The notes under the pieces were generated by a model. The model made no database searches. It was not told the origin of the DNA and saw nothing but the letters and a program-made list of their open reading frames with translations. From Hirudinaria manillensis (taxonomy: Eukaryota; Annelida; Clitellata; Hirudinida; Hirudinidae), in contig CM067537.1 in the NCBI GenBank assembly GCA_034509925.1, positions 7,615,001 through 7,679,000 of the forward strand: a DNA stretch of 64,000 bases, given 5' to 3'. Within the stretch, counting starts at the first letter, position 1. Each line of letters starts with the position of its first letter. A program made the translations under genes and the position numbers. Shown here piece by piece: positions 1-12,700 of this stretch.

Positions 1-104
1 TCTCCTCGGCATTGCTCCAATTTATTATCTTTCAGTCGCTTATTCACTTACCCAGGCGTTGATTCATGCATTCCTGCACTTGCTGCACCCATTGTCCATC
101 CAGT

Positions 105-176
105 AATCCATCCATTCATCAATTCATTCGTCCATCCATCCGTCCATCCATCCATCCATCCATCCATCCATGCACA
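105..176. repeat. Degenerate CCAT/CATT microsatellite
   Basis: Tetranucleotide CCAT with T/G interruptions. Similar blocks recur at 953-1060 and near 1195-1206, probably the same expansion family as the perfect array at 2218-2597 on the opposite strand. Confidence 0.8.
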
Positions 177-952
177 CGGAGTAAGTCATCCACGGTGCAA
201 CTGCCATCAATCAATTATTCAATCATTAATTTCCCCATGGCGCATTCATTTCTCATTCCATCCATTTCAATCTATTCAACCCATTTCCAATCCGTCCGTC
301 CATCCGTCATCATTAAGACTTCGGTCAAAGTTTGCCCTTCTTCGCTCACGGCGTTGCTCCGTTAGGATTCCAACGAATTTTATCCAATTAAAAAAAAATA
401 CGAAAATATAAAATATTTAGTAAAAACTTACATTAATTACGTTAATATTATAAACAAAACTTAACCAAAAAAAAAAACTAAATAAAAGAAAAATGGATGA
501 ACGGACGGATGGTTAGATGGATGAGTGGATTAAAGAACATGTGATCACATGGACGAACACGTGACCAAACCAAACGCCATGGTCTTGGAAGAACCTTCAG
601 TGGAGCGGATAGAATTTTTCCTTCAAAGAGGGATCGGAAAACATTATCACGTGATGATGATGATTATTATTATTATTATAAATAAATTAATTAATTTGTT
701 ATAAGTTTAATTATTATTTATAATAATAAATACTCATTTTAAACTTAATTTAACGGCAAAATAAAGCGCGCGTAAAATGTCGAGAAGAAAATAATAAAAG
801 CGTCCTCTGTCGAGGCTCGGACATTTGCAGTCCCCAGAAAAGCAATCGACCATGTTTTATGGTTTCACTAATGGCCGCGTATCTCGCAGCACGATCAAAG
901 GGGACGACTTCCGCTCGTTGATTTCCAGCAAAAATCAAAGAAAGATCCACTT

Positions 953-1060
953 CCCATCTATTCATCCATCCATTCTACCATCCGTCTATTCGTCTGTCGC
1001 TCCGTCCATCCATCTATTCATCCATCCGTCCGTCCATCCATCAATCCATCCGTCCATCCT
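953..1060. repeat. Degenerate CCAT microsatellite
   Basis: Interrupted CCAT/CCGT tetranucleotide run. It gives rise to repeat-encoded open frames that are not genes. Confidence 0.75.
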
Positions 1061-1609
1061 ACTCCCGCCCCAACTCATTCACTACACCATCAATTCGTTT
1101 CAACCTTCAGCTTGTCTACTCTCATTTTTACCTCCACTCCAAGTTCATCCAGTCATCCATCAAAGCCTTCCTTTCATCATTCATTCAATTTTTCCATCCA
1201 TCCATCTTTCTCGCGTCCAATTCGCTTCATTGAGATTGTCGGAACAATCGAAGCGCTAACCGAAACCAATGATTTATTTCTAATGCCTTATAATTATGTT
1301 GTAATTATTTTCGTTGTAAACTATAATTTCAGATCATAATTACCATGACCTTGTTTGACCTCCTATTTTTAAGTTTTTTTTTCTCGGAAACGACAAACGA
1401 CAGTGTCAGGGTCGTCATCGAACGTCACGTGACTGTTGATGTTGACCCCATCTTTTCCTCCTCCTCCTCCTGTATGACCAGCGCTGTCGTCATCATCATC
1501 TCATCACCTATTGTTTGCTCCACCTACTCACGTGCGAGGTGTATATTCTACTTAAAAGCGACACTCCCGGAATGATGGATGACCGAAAATTAATCCTCTG
1601 GGTCGCATT

Positions 1610-1663
1610 TATATAGCGCCCGAGTGCGCGGACTTTTTTTCCCGGAGAATTGAGCGCTATATA
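1610..1663. repeat. Short inverted repeat with TATATAGCGC arms
   Basis: TATATAGCGC at 1610-1619 is mirrored by GCGCTATATA at 1654-1663, with a GC-rich centre. A related single arm (TTTTATAGCGCC) occurs near 33547. The form fits a very short non-autonomous element or a fragment of one. No transposase is present. Confidence 0.55.
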
Positions 1664-2217
1664 ATTGTAGTTCGTCGCCGGTCCACCAATTGTTTGAATG
1701 TTCACGAATGAAGTCTCTCGTGTTTCGTTTGGATTAAGTCTTTTGAATAATTTACTTTTGAGAGTACGACGTAATGACATTATCTACTCTATAATTATTC
1801 CACGATATAAATTTATTATTGAATAATTTTATTTATTGAGTTCTCAACAGGTTAAAGGGGACATTTAATGCATTCGATTTAGAAAAGCATTCGAGATGCT
1901 TTGGAATTTTGATGATGATGTTTGTTTGTTTATTTGGATATTTATATAAAACATTCAAATTATTTTTAAATTTAATTTTGTCTTTTATTCCAAAACCACA
2001 CGCACATCCCTGGTGGAAAAAAAACACCACATATACCATCGGAAGCAATACCAGCAGCATCGTTGGAGCTGCTAATGTCCTTCTTCCATTCGCGGAGTTC
2101 CGTCCCTGAAGGCATCGGTCGGGCATCGTTAGACTGCGATTCCTCTTCTTCTGCCCGTGGGTCCATCGCAATGGGCCCATAATTGACCACTGACTGTGCT
2201 TAAGAATAGTGACAGAG

Positions 2218-2597
2218 GAGATGGATGGATGGATGGATGGATGGATGGATGGATGGATGGATGGATGGATGGATGGATGGATGGATGGATGGATGGATGG
2301 ATGGATGGATGGATGGATGGATGGATGGATGGATGGATGGATGGATGGATGGATGGATGGATGGATGGATGGATGGATGGATGGATGGATGGATGGATGG
2401 ATGGATGGATGGATGGATGGATGGATGGATGGATGGATGGATGGATGGATGGATGGATGGATGGATGGATGGATGGATGGATGGATGGATGGATGGATGG
2501 ATGGATGGATGGATGGATGGATGGATGGATGGATGGATGGATGGATGGATGGATGGATGGATGGATGGATGGATGGATGGATGGATGGATGGATGGA
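2218..2597. repeat. Perfect ATGG tetranucleotide array, about 95 copies
   Basis: Roughly 380 bp of uninterrupted ATGG (CCAT on the other strand). No substitution was seen. This implies recent expansion and likely length polymorphism or an assembly estimate. Confidence 0.98.
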
Positions 2598-2743
2598 AAA
2601 CTAATAATAATATAATTATAATAAGGCATTTTATTTTTACTGTTTAACAATTTGGAACATCTCGTTGGAGATGCTGAGGACGATGACGATGTAATATTGA
2701 TTGTCATTAGGACGTCATCAGAGAAAGAATATCAAATTGAACA

Positions 2744-2836
2744 TATATTGCAATATATCATATATTACATATCATATATTGCAATATATCAAGTATTACA
2801 TATCATGTATTGCAATATATCATATATTACATATCA
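2744..2836. repeat. 31-bp tandem repeat, three copies
   Basis: Three head-to-tail copies of a 31-bp AT-rich unit beginning TATATTGCAATATATCA and ending TACATATCA. Copies differ at only a few positions. Each unit contains the palindrome ATATTGCAATAT. Confidence 0.85.
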
Positions 2837-3359
2837 TATATTCATGAATACATACATACATATGTTCATGAAGCACCTCTCCTGATGTTCGAGACAAACC
2901 TGAAATACTTAAAACACTTAATTATAAAGTTACTTATCATCTTTATTTCTCGCAGCTTAATTTTTTCACCCTAAGATTTGTTGCGTTAAAAAAAAAAGTG
3001 ATGGACAGAAAAAAAAATGTTTAAGAGGTGTGCCATCGGTCATCTTGAACCGCCTTATTTACGTCACGTGAGGCGAAAGAAGCAACGCGAAGGTGACAGA
3101 CATACAGACAGAAGGAGAGGGAGAGAGATAGACGGAGGGGAAAACGAAAGAGGATTCATGAATAAGGAATAAGACGGCCTAAATGAAAAGATTTACGACC
3201 GCGCGGAGTAATATCCTTGGAAAAACCATTTTCCACGGAGACAGAAGAAATAGTGCCTGTATACCTACGCCCATTAAAGCTTGGGGTAAACAGAGTGTGT
3301 GTTGAAAAGGAATATTGCTTTTCGAGCCTCGAGGAATCAGAGAAGAATGAGGAAATGCG

Positions 3360-3450
3360 ATGATGGCGATGATGATGATGATAATGAAGAAGAAGAAGAA
3401 GATGATGATGATGATAATGAAGAGGAAGATGATGATGATGATGCTGGTGG
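3360..3450. repeat. GAT/GAA trinucleotide repeat
   Basis: Interrupted GAT, GAA and GGT triplets. They create acidic open frames that are not supported as genes. Confidence 0.8.
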
Positions 3451-3643
3451 TGGTAGTGGTGGTGATGACGATGTTGACCACGACAACGATGGATGACGTC
3501 ATTTTCTCTTCAAAATGGCCAAACAACGAGAGAAGACATCCGTTAATTACGTGCACAGCCACTGCCCCACCCAGAAAAACATCCAATCACGATCCAGAAC
3601 ACCGAGCACGTGGCAGCCCGATCTCCTCTGATTGCTTTCCTTT

Positions 3644-3684
3644 ACCGGAAGTTGAAAAACGCCGAATGTACGCCGACTTCCGGT
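3644..3684. promoter_or_regulatory. Inverted pair of ETS-type sites
   Basis: ACCGGAAGT at 3644-3652 and its exact reverse complement ACTTCCGGT at 3676-3684, 23 bp apart. ACCGGAAGT is the classical ETS/GABP consensus, often found in core promoters. No gene start could be tied to it, so function is inferred only. Confidence 0.35.
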
Positions 3685-3894
3685 TTGGAAGGCGATCAGA
3701 GAACTGAAATTGATTTAGTGGTCTGAAGCAGACCAAATGACCGGCATTGTGCGATGCCTTGTTTGTAATGCTTCGATCCTATTACAGCATGTAAGATATT
3801 GAAATGAAAATAATAATAATAATTTTTCATATTAATAATCTTAAAATATTATTACACTATTATAATATAATACGTAATACATGTATAATGAAAT

Positions 3895-3990
3895 GATATA
3901 TTTTATTGCTGTTATTATTATTATTATTATTGTTATTATTATTATTTATGCAACATTATAATAATGATAATATTATTATTATTTTTATTG
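3895..3990. repeat. ATT microsatellite
   Basis: Interrupted ATT triplets in very AT-rich sequence. Confidence 0.75.
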
Positions 3991-5001
3991 TAGTTATAAA
4001 TTTAAAAGAATGATAAAATAATGACATTTATGGATCATTTGATCCCCACTTTACCACTTAACAAATCGATGTCCAGCCATGACAGTCTCAGTTATGGATA
4101 TTGCCTTTTTTTATTACCTGCAATGTTATTACGATCGTAATTAATTTATTTTTATTATTATTTTGTGAGATAATAATTATATATATTGTTATTATTGTTT
4201 TGTTTTATTATTATTATTAATATCATTAAGGCAAGCATGGCTGCCATTATGCTCGTAAAGCTCATTACAGGCTTATTGGAAAATTTGCATAATCTCCAAT
4301 CCCAGTCCAGATATTGTCTATAAAAGTCCATTAAATCAAACACGGCCACCCCCCTTCAGCTGAAAAAGGTCTCCCCTCTTCCATCTCCACGGTCTTCGTT
4401 CCTTGCCGTGTGTCGACCCAACGACCGGACAGGATTAAGCGGAGAAACCGTGGCGGCTTCGGGAAGAGTTGTCCCCTCTTTGCGTGTCTCCGAGCATGGA
4501 AGTCAGAGCGAAACTTCAATCGGAGAAATTATAGATCATCTCTGGTTCGGGCTTAATTAGAAATCTGGTGCTGTGTGTGCCTAGACCCTTGGCAGAAAGG
4601 CGGGGAGAGCACGGAGTCCACGCGATGCGGCCGTAAAATGCCCCTTGGCACTTAATTAGCCCTTGAAATCTCCTTCTTACTCGTCCGTGGCGAGTAATTA
4701 CTAGTGATTCGTTGTCATCGATTGGGCCCTTTTTTATTGAGCCTTTCCCCGTACGTCTGGAGTTCCTGGAGCTAATCAACAGCCTGTAGATGTTTATCGT
4801 TCTTTAACGTTCCATCGATCAGCTGTCGTCTCCAGGTTGTTGTAAATTATTGACCGCTTACAGTGCGTTTATTACATTCATTATTCAGTCGCTAATTGAT
4901 TTACAACTAGAATAAACATGCGAAATTCATCTTACTGGCAACAGTTGTTGGTATAAAAAAAAACTCAGTGGATTGTCGTGAAGCTAGGATGAGTTCAGCT
5001 C

Positions 5002-5088
5002 AGATGATGATGAAGAAGAGGAAGAAGAAGAAGATGATGATGATGATGATGATTATGATTATGTTGATGATGAAGAAGAAGAATGTAA
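5002..5088. repeat. GAT/GAA trinucleotide repeat
   Basis: Runs of GATGAT and GAAGAA, about 500 bp upstream of the first readable TSP1/CUB exon. Confidence 0.8.
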
Positions 5089-5597
5089 TTCTTCTTAATG
5101 TAAAGTCGTAATGTAAAGTCAAAGAGACTGTCGTTCGTGTTGCTTGCCTTTTTTGCTTGGGGTGACGCGTGGCAGGATGTAAATCATGCTCGCTTCTTCC
5201 TTTACACCTGCATATTTGCTTCCCAAATGTGTACTTTATCGAACCAAAGATGTTACGCGTCCAATAAACCATTGATTATTCCCAAAATAACGTTTTAGAA
5301 CGATTTTCTTGCTGTTATCTCTCGAAGCTTCCAGCATTCATTTTCCAGCAAAGTATATTATCAGCTTTCCCCGACCTAACACGATTAATTGCCTTTGTTT
5401 TTGGCTGCCTAAAAACGCCTGAGGACAACGCAGGGCAATTCCGTAGTTGATGAATAAACTTTGATCATGACACTATCTCTCTCTCACATACACACACACT
5501 CTCAAAATATTGGTGGGATAGGTCTCGAGCGCGATTCCACTTTCCATCGCAATCCTGTCTCTTCTTCCTTAAATCACCGTTAAATGTTCATCTCCAG

Positions 5598-8367
5598 CCG
5601 GATCCTGGAGCCAGTGGACCATTTGGAGCGACTGCCCGACTACTGCCTGCAACGACCGAGCACCTCACAGGAAGCATAGGACGAGGAACTGCATTGCCAC
5701 CGAGAAGAACGGTCCAGAATCTTTGGAGGACGATTCGCTGATCTGCAGCTTCGACAATTCCGAGGTCGAATGGTCGGACTGCGAGTTCAAACCCTGCAGC
5801 ACCCACGGTGACGTGATGTGATGTGCCTTCTTGCCAATACTTCTCGAGATGCTGTTTCCTGTTTATCGTGAAAATATTAAAGATAAATGTTATGAAATTA
5901 TTGGATTCCAAGCTGTTCAAATGCATTTAAAGCAGTCATAGAATATATTTAGAAGTATTAACTATAAATATAATTATAAATATAATTCTATTCATAATAT
6001 TATCTTGTTGGCATGGCAAATGTTTTGGTTTTTCGATGACCAATCACAATTACTAGGTTTTACTTTTTGAGTTTAAAGCTAATAAATAATTATTTATCGA
6101 AATACTTATTTGTCGAAATATTTTTTTATATTAAATAAACATTTTATTCTAGAAAGCACTAAACTCCTGGAATATGAAAGCATCGTTCCACTACCGGGGT
6201 GCGAATGTGGATGTCTCATGACTTCCCCTTCTGGCAGGCTGGTTCTAACCATGGAAGCTCCCTGCTTCAACAAGAACGGAAGAAGGGCCAGCTGGACTCT
6301 CAGGGTTCACGAGGATGACGTCATACGCCTGACCTTAGACTACTTCCGGTCGACTGACATTGATGCCGGGCAAATTTGGGTCAAGATTCATGACGGACCA
6401 TCAAACAGCCATAACCTATTAGCCTTTCTTAACCTCAACGCCATATTTCTTCCCGGAACGAATAAAATCCACCCCGCCATCATCAGCTCCAGCAATGCCG
6501 TGAGGGTGGATCTGGCCGAATATCCGAGCTTCTCTCTTCTTAAGGGAAACAGTTTGGACGCTCAGAGAGATTCCGATGACGAAAATATTGGATTTGTTTT
6601 CGTAGCTTCGTTCGAATCTTTGGGTGAGAGAGAACAAGTGTATATTAGTTAATATTTAAAGGGCAATTATTCTTATAATATTAATTAATTTATAATAATT
6701 ATTAATTTATGCCTGACTTAACAGCGTAATTAACAAATCGTATAGATATCGAAATGCTAAAAACAAATTAATCAAAATTATCCTAGCATCCAACGCCAGC
6801 AAAGGGGTTGTCATGACAGCGGAAGGATACCATCAGGACGGACAGGCAGTCTGGGAGAATGTCGTAACCATCGTCGGCATCAGCCTGTGCGTTGGAGCTG
6901 TGTTAGCCAGTCTACTTTTTGTGGTCAAGCACAGATTGGAAAGGAAGCGACTCAAAGCAGAATTGGCCAAAAACACTCCTGCTAAGCAGGCTCTCTTGGC
7001 CCAACAACGAAAAGCCACCCATAGCAGCTGTTCCTCATTCAGCCAGGGCTCCCCTTTGGCCAACCGGGATAAGCCGACCCCCAGCAGGTCGGACGAATTC
7101 AAAATCAAATCCAAAGTTAGATCCTCGTCAACGGTTACGATGACGAAAGAGAGCAGGAAGTCCATTGATGGCAGGAATTCACAGGGTTAATATGATTAAT
7201 TAAAAGCCTTAAAAAACTATTCACTTCATCATCACTGCATAGTTTATTATGGCCATATCTCAGGTAATTCTAAAACGCCTCTGCCTTCAAGAAAATCCAG
7301 CTACCAAGTATCGTCCAAAAGATCACAGACTGGAAGCCCGCTTTCGACTAAAGAAGGTTACCACGGCAAACAGCTGCAGTCACCCGGATCAAAGAAGGAC
7401 CACCACCAACATAGACACGCGTATGCCAGAGAAGAGGATGAAGCAGGTAAACTGACGGACAATTTAGTAGCGATAAAAGGGATTCTAGGCAAGAAATTCG
7501 AGTTAGACATAATTGGACAATAGCCAAAAATGGTTACTTTAAATAATCCTTTCAAACATAAAAAGTTTTAAGGCTTTTCGACTCTAAAAGCTTTTAAAGC
7601 TCCACGGACTAAAAGTGAAAGACACCATTTATTCATTTAGCCTCGAGTAATTCAGGAAATTTTCAGCTTAAAATGACTTAAATTCTAAAAAAAATAATAT
7701 AACTGCATTCAAAATCAAATTTTCAGGTAAAAAGGAACACAGGAAGAAGCGGAAAAACTGTCCGGACAGCACGAATGACAGCAAGAAATTCCAGCGTCTT
7801 CCAGACAAGGCAGAAGGCAATATGGAGGACTCGTTCTTTCGTGGCGGTCGACCCCCAGTTGAGGGCAGGGACTCCCTCAATGGCGACCAATTAGATGACA
7901 AACTAATAGGCGCAGATCTGGACGATGCCAGCCTGAAAAATCTCCAATTTTCCGAGAAAAGCGAACGTTCACTAAGCTCTAACCCTCGCGGTCCTGCCCT
8001 CTACGTACCCCCACTGAAACCACGCTATGCCGAGAAAAAGGCTCTTAAGAATACGAACTTCGAAGAGGCAGAAAACCAACACTGCGCTGGCAAGAACCAG
8101 GGAAAATACTTCACCGTTTTGGACGATCAGGGCAAACTGAGCGATCAGGACACCTCTCCTCAATGTTCAGACTTTCCTGACGACGGCTTGGAAGATGAAT
8201 TCGAGTACGACGATTACATTGCTCAGCTGCCAGGATCCTATTTCAACATGGACCCCAAGGCTTACACTTTGACTTGGTCGAGAAAGAATGAACCTTGGTA
8301 CGGAACCGAGGTTTGTGGTAGGAGCTGCAGTGATGTGGGAGAAGGGTATATAGAAGATTCTATTTAA
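5598..8367 (+). CDS. Single-pass membrane protein with TSP1-like and CUB-like domains (5' incomplete)
   Basis: Five exons: 5598-5807, 6153-6623, 6787-7185, 7264-7446, 7727-8367 (stop TAA), giving 633 codons. Every internal junction is phase 1 with GT-AG borders, and phases agree throughout. Exon 1 carries a divergent thrombospondin type-1 repeat (WSQWTIWSDC, then spaced cysteines). Exon 2 resembles a CUB domain (cysteines, SWTLRV, a DxG-like IHDG, ISSSNAVRV, final FVFVASF). Exon 3 has a transmembrane helix (VVTIVGISLCVGAVLASLLF) followed by KHRLERKR, a stop-transfer signal. Exons 3 to 5 encode a long polar cytoplasmic tail rich in Ser, Lys and Asp, ending with acidic and Tyr-containing motifs. 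No catalytic domain is seen. A cell-surface adhesion or signalling receptor is inferred. The signal peptide and start lie upstream and were not found. I do not recognise a named orthologue. Confidence 0.8.
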
Positions 8368-9561
8368 TTTGAAGTAAAAATAAGATAAAAACATTAGTTA
8401 ATATTACGTGGAAGCTTTGTAAACACGAATGGTATAGCATATACATTCCATTTTTGAATTTCTATTAGTACTGAAATTTTAAATTGGAAAATTAATATCT
8501 AGGAAAAAGCAATATTTATTCCAAATTTTTAGCAAATATTTTGCGTGATACCAGTGGATTTATGGGGTCATTGACACATCCAGCCAGATATTTAACTGAT
8601 TATTTATTTATTTATTTCTTTTGACGATGAAACGTTTGGCGCGTCCGAATTTGTTGACGATGTTCATCGAACCTGTTTCCAGGCTCGACTGCAGAAAATA
8701 GAACACAGCAGAACACATCTGAATTACGATTTTTATTATTTTGCATATCTTTTTAAGAATTTAAGAATTTCTTGCAGATTTTTTGAAGATTTGTAACAAG
8801 TTTTTTTTCTTTTCTCTTTCTCATTCCAATTATCTTATTTCTTTTTTTCAAAGATCGAAACATTGCTCCAAAATAAAACAAACACGTCTTGAAGTCTCCT
8901 AGCGCACTTAACAACAAGAAAGGGACCAAAAAACGAGTGGCATTAAAATCCATCAGGGGAGGCAAAAAATAGCAGTCAATCAATCAATCAAAAAAAAAAG
9001 TTAAACGAGAACTCGTCAAAAGTACCACGTTACGATACGGATGTGCATGTAAGTGACTTACAACCGATTGTTGACTTATTTTCAACAATACAAAGACGAT
9101 ACGAAGGACCGACCCCTCAGGCGGCCGCAGGCAGCGTGGAGGAGGGTCTCCGGCGACCGACGGACTTCGAGAAACAAACCAACGGCGTTTCCGGTCCGAG
9201 GGCATTTCCTTCATAAATTTACGCCCAAAACAATGAGAACAGATCATGTGATCGATAGGTCATCGATAACGAGGTCACGCAAAGGTCAAATCGTGCTAAT
9301 GTCACCTGTACACTTAGGACATCAGAAAGAAATCACAGTAATATCTCCGTCCGAATTCGGAGCAGCAAGACAATCGAATCATCATCATCATCACCACCAC
9401 GTTGTTATTGTAAATATTATTAACTATTATTATTTTTATTATTCACATTATAAGCTCACTTCCAGTAGTCCATGTCATTGGGTCAACAACAACAGAAGGT
9501 ACCAAAAAACAATGTCAACAAACTAATCATTGTGTAATTGTCAGTAATATTTCCTGGGACT
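8368..9561. other. Convergent 3' region between the TSP1/CUB gene and RBM26
   Basis: Tail-to-tail intergenic DNA. A plus-strand AATAAA at 8872-8877 could end the TSP1/CUB transcript. A minus-strand poly(A) signal (TTTATT on the plus strand, about 9432) lies some 125 nt beyond the RBM26 stop. Positions 9040-9330 are less repetitive and more GC-balanced, but no exon is recognisable. Confidence 0.5.
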
Positions 9562-9720
9562 TCATCTCCTTCTCCAAGGTCTCACTCCCTCATCGTCATC
9601 TTCGTCCTCATCCTCTTCCTCGTACAGGAGCGAATCATCATCAACATCTCCCTACAAAGAGATTGGAAGCATTTTAATTCAAATTATTTCAAAATAATTG
9701 CATGTATGTGTGTATGTTTG

Positions 9721-9752
<32 letters not shown>

Positions 9753-12700
9753 TGTATGTATGTATGTATGTATGTATGTATGTATGTATGTATGTATGTA
9801 TGTATGTATGTATGTATGTATGTATGTATGTATGTATGTATGTATGTATGTATGTATGTATGTATGTATGTATATAATTACTACTATTATAATAAGCATT
9901 TAAATGATTCATTTGATTAATCAAGTGATTGAATAACTAGAAAAAATAATAAACAGGTCAATGTGTCATTATTTACAAACATAGCACTCTATGATGAAAC
10001 ACAACTATTATCAGTAGACCAATTACAAGCAACGTGAACTTTGAACTGACCCATCTCCGGTACTCGTTGAGCTCCTCGTCTATGTAACTGTCGCCGCCCA
10101 CTCCGCCGACCGGGCTGCTGCCGGTCTCGTCGGCGGATCGGACGTCCGAGCCCGAGGCCCCCCCGAAAGCCGAGAGGTCCTGGCGTTCCCCGCCCTTGCT
10201 CTCCACCATTCCGAGGTGGACGTGAGAGGATGTCGACGAAGAAAAAGACGAGGAAGAGGAGGATTGGCCCAGCTGGGGCTTGGACTGAGGCGTCTGCTTC
10301 GGTTCTGAGCTGTGCCAGTTGAGTTTCAGTTTAATGTCTCCGTAGACGGCTCCATCTCTCATCGCCTGGTCGTTTAAATTTATTAATTAAATTTTAATTT
10401 CATTAGAAGTTAATTGAAACTTTAACCAAATTGATTTCGTAATTGTCATAGACTCAGCATTGAACAACGCATTCATCGCAAATTAAGGGTTTAGGGTTAA
10501 ACAGTAAAGTGGTAGCTGAGCTCCAGAAATCATTAGCACGACGACGACGACGACAACAACGACTCACCCTCTCGGCGTCGCTCCTGTATTTGTACGTCAC
10601 CAGGAAGAACGGAGTCTTGTCGTCGTACAAGGACTTTTCAACTTGGCCGAAATTCTGCAACAACGAATGGAAACCGAAATTAGTTGCCGAGAGTCGAGAA
10701 GACTTTGTTGGAGGATGGTAATCATCATAATCATCACCATTATCACCACCACCACCATCATCAACACTCACCTTCATATGGTTGAGCAGGGATGATTTGT
10801 CCTCAATAACTGGAAATCCGGTGATCAAGACTTGCCTGTTTGATGGAGATGAATGTATTATAATATGTACCAATTTAAAACTTCTAGTTTGAAAAGGTTG
10901 TTATTATCTTAATAACTTGTTTAATAGTTATAATAACTAATAATAATAATAACAATAATAATAATAATAATAATAATAGCACATGCACTCAATCGAAATA
11001 CGAGCATTTCACGTGGCTATGCACAGGACGGAGTTACAAAAATTACCATCACAAAGTACACGCAGGAACTGATTTGCATAGAAATTATGCTAATGCTATT
11101 CATAACAGAATTTGTTCATTAAGAATTAAAAAAAGATTAGTATCAGACTTCCTTACCTGGGTCTCCTGTCGACGGACCTCGACGCGTTGGCATAAACCCT
11201 TCCGCCCTTGGCCGGACCCTGTGGGTAGCCGAACTTGCCGAAAGGGTAGGACGGCACCTGAGGGCAGTCTTCGGTCTGAAAATCTCCATCTTTATTTAAG
11301 TTGTTGATCTGAGGATAATGCAACGTTTGAGCAAACACAGAAAGTCAGTTTGTATTTATTTGGATTTAGTAGTAATTACTATTAATATTATTACTATTGT
11401 TATTATATTATGCAAATACTCTTTATAACCATCATGGCTCCCATCCATTAATTATATCTTAGTGGTTAAAAGTATGAAAAATTATGATGAATAATAATTA
11501 TATGCAAATTACAAATCAACATACGACGCTCTTGATGTCGTTGATCTTCTGTTTGAGGATGTCTGCCTCTTTGTTCTTGCTGGTCATCATATCCAATTCA
11601 CCATCCAGTATGGCCTTCTGTTGGACATGGAAAATATTATTTTATTTAACCAATCAACTTCACTGACTCACCAAAACAAATCGATGACTAATGTCGTTAA
11701 GAACTAACGAATTAAATAACCTAAAACCTCGTTGGTAACGAAAACCACTGGCAGATTCCATGACAACAACAACAACATTAAACGTAAACTTAGTAAGTAA
11801 GCACCACATAATCATCTGCTACAAAAGAGACCTATGACCTCCTGAGTTTTCAGAACGACATGACACTCCCTTCTCCCCTTCCCCATACCCCCCAAATTTA
11901 TAACCTCGTGGTTATAGAACCACGTCACCACCTGCATGTCTTGCTTGTCGAGTTCAGCAGAGTCGAGGCCCGAGTTGGAGGACGTCCTGACGAGCTTGTT
12001 GTTCTTGGTGTACTTGCTCCTCTGGTTCACGAAGGGCACCTTCTTGTAGCCCTCCTGGCCCTGAGGTGTGCTGTTGGGGCCGGAGAGGGGCTTCTTGAGG
12101 TCCTCGCTCATTTCCAGGATCTTGGCGTCGTTCTCCTTCAGCATCTGTTGTAATGCGGTGGCAGCGGGTGTTATTTTATTTTGTTTATTTTTTTTAAATT
12201 TCATTTGATTTGAGCAAGTCTTGAATCATATTTATATATTTATGGTTTTTATCTGTTGAAGTGACAATATTTAAGACTTGAACCTGAGAATATTTTGCCT
12301 TTTCTTCTGCATTCTTGCTCTTGCCGTGCAACTCCACAAGATTCTAAAGGAAGTTCATAACCACCAGGTCAAACGTGGAATTAATCGAATATAATTCTTT
12401 TAACAATAAATTGCACGATCAATCATCCACCTCAGGAAGAACATCCGACCAAATAAACAACCAAATAAATAAACAAATTAAATTGTTATTGTTACAAATT
12501 AAATTGCTATTGTTACAAATTAATTATAATTTGCATAATTATTCATCAACCATTCCGACTAGATAAATAAATTAATAAATTAATTAGTTGATTAAAATTA
12601 ATGAGCTCGGGAAACCTTTTGCGTCTCTAGCAGCTTCTTGAAGAACTCCTGCTTCTTCTGCCTGAGCTCCATCTCCTTCTTCAGTGCACAGGCCTGGAAA

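Larger units (their letters stand above)
1..5597. other. Repeat-rich region without a recognised gene
   Basis: No exon with family resemblance was found on either strand. It holds degenerate CCAT blocks, a MITE-like inverted repeat, the long ATGG array, a 31-bp tandem repeat, GAT/GAA and ATT microsatellites, and two more complex non-repetitive islands (about 3500-3720 and 4340-4800) that could be regulatory. The unseen 5' exons of the TSP1/CUB gene that begins to be readable at 5598 may lie here or outside the window. Open reading frames here are made of repeats (Ile-His-Pro-Ser and Trp-Met-Asp-Gly runs) and are not credible genes. Confidence 0.6.

Noticed and set aside
2129..2707. Open frames of 131-192 codons on both strands across the ATGG array
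   Set aside because: Pure repeat translation (Ile-His-Pro-Ser, Trp-Met-Asp-Gly) with no flanking coding signal.
4516..4779. Minus-strand 87-codon frame
   Set aside because: No recognisable motif or splice context. Regulatory DNA is more likely.
5588..5926. Minus-strand 112-codon frame over the TSP1 exon
   Set aside because: Antisense shadow of a plus-strand exon with clear TSP1 cysteines and matching phases.
9538..9924. Tyr-Val-Cys-Met and Thr-Tyr-Ile-His frames
   Set aside because: Translation of the TATG array within an RBM26 intron.
9973..10050. Hydrophobic membrane-like C-terminus of RBM26
   Set aside because: It is read-through into the last intron. A GTCAGT donor at 10050 joins to 9651, restoring the family's acidic tail ending in PWRRR.
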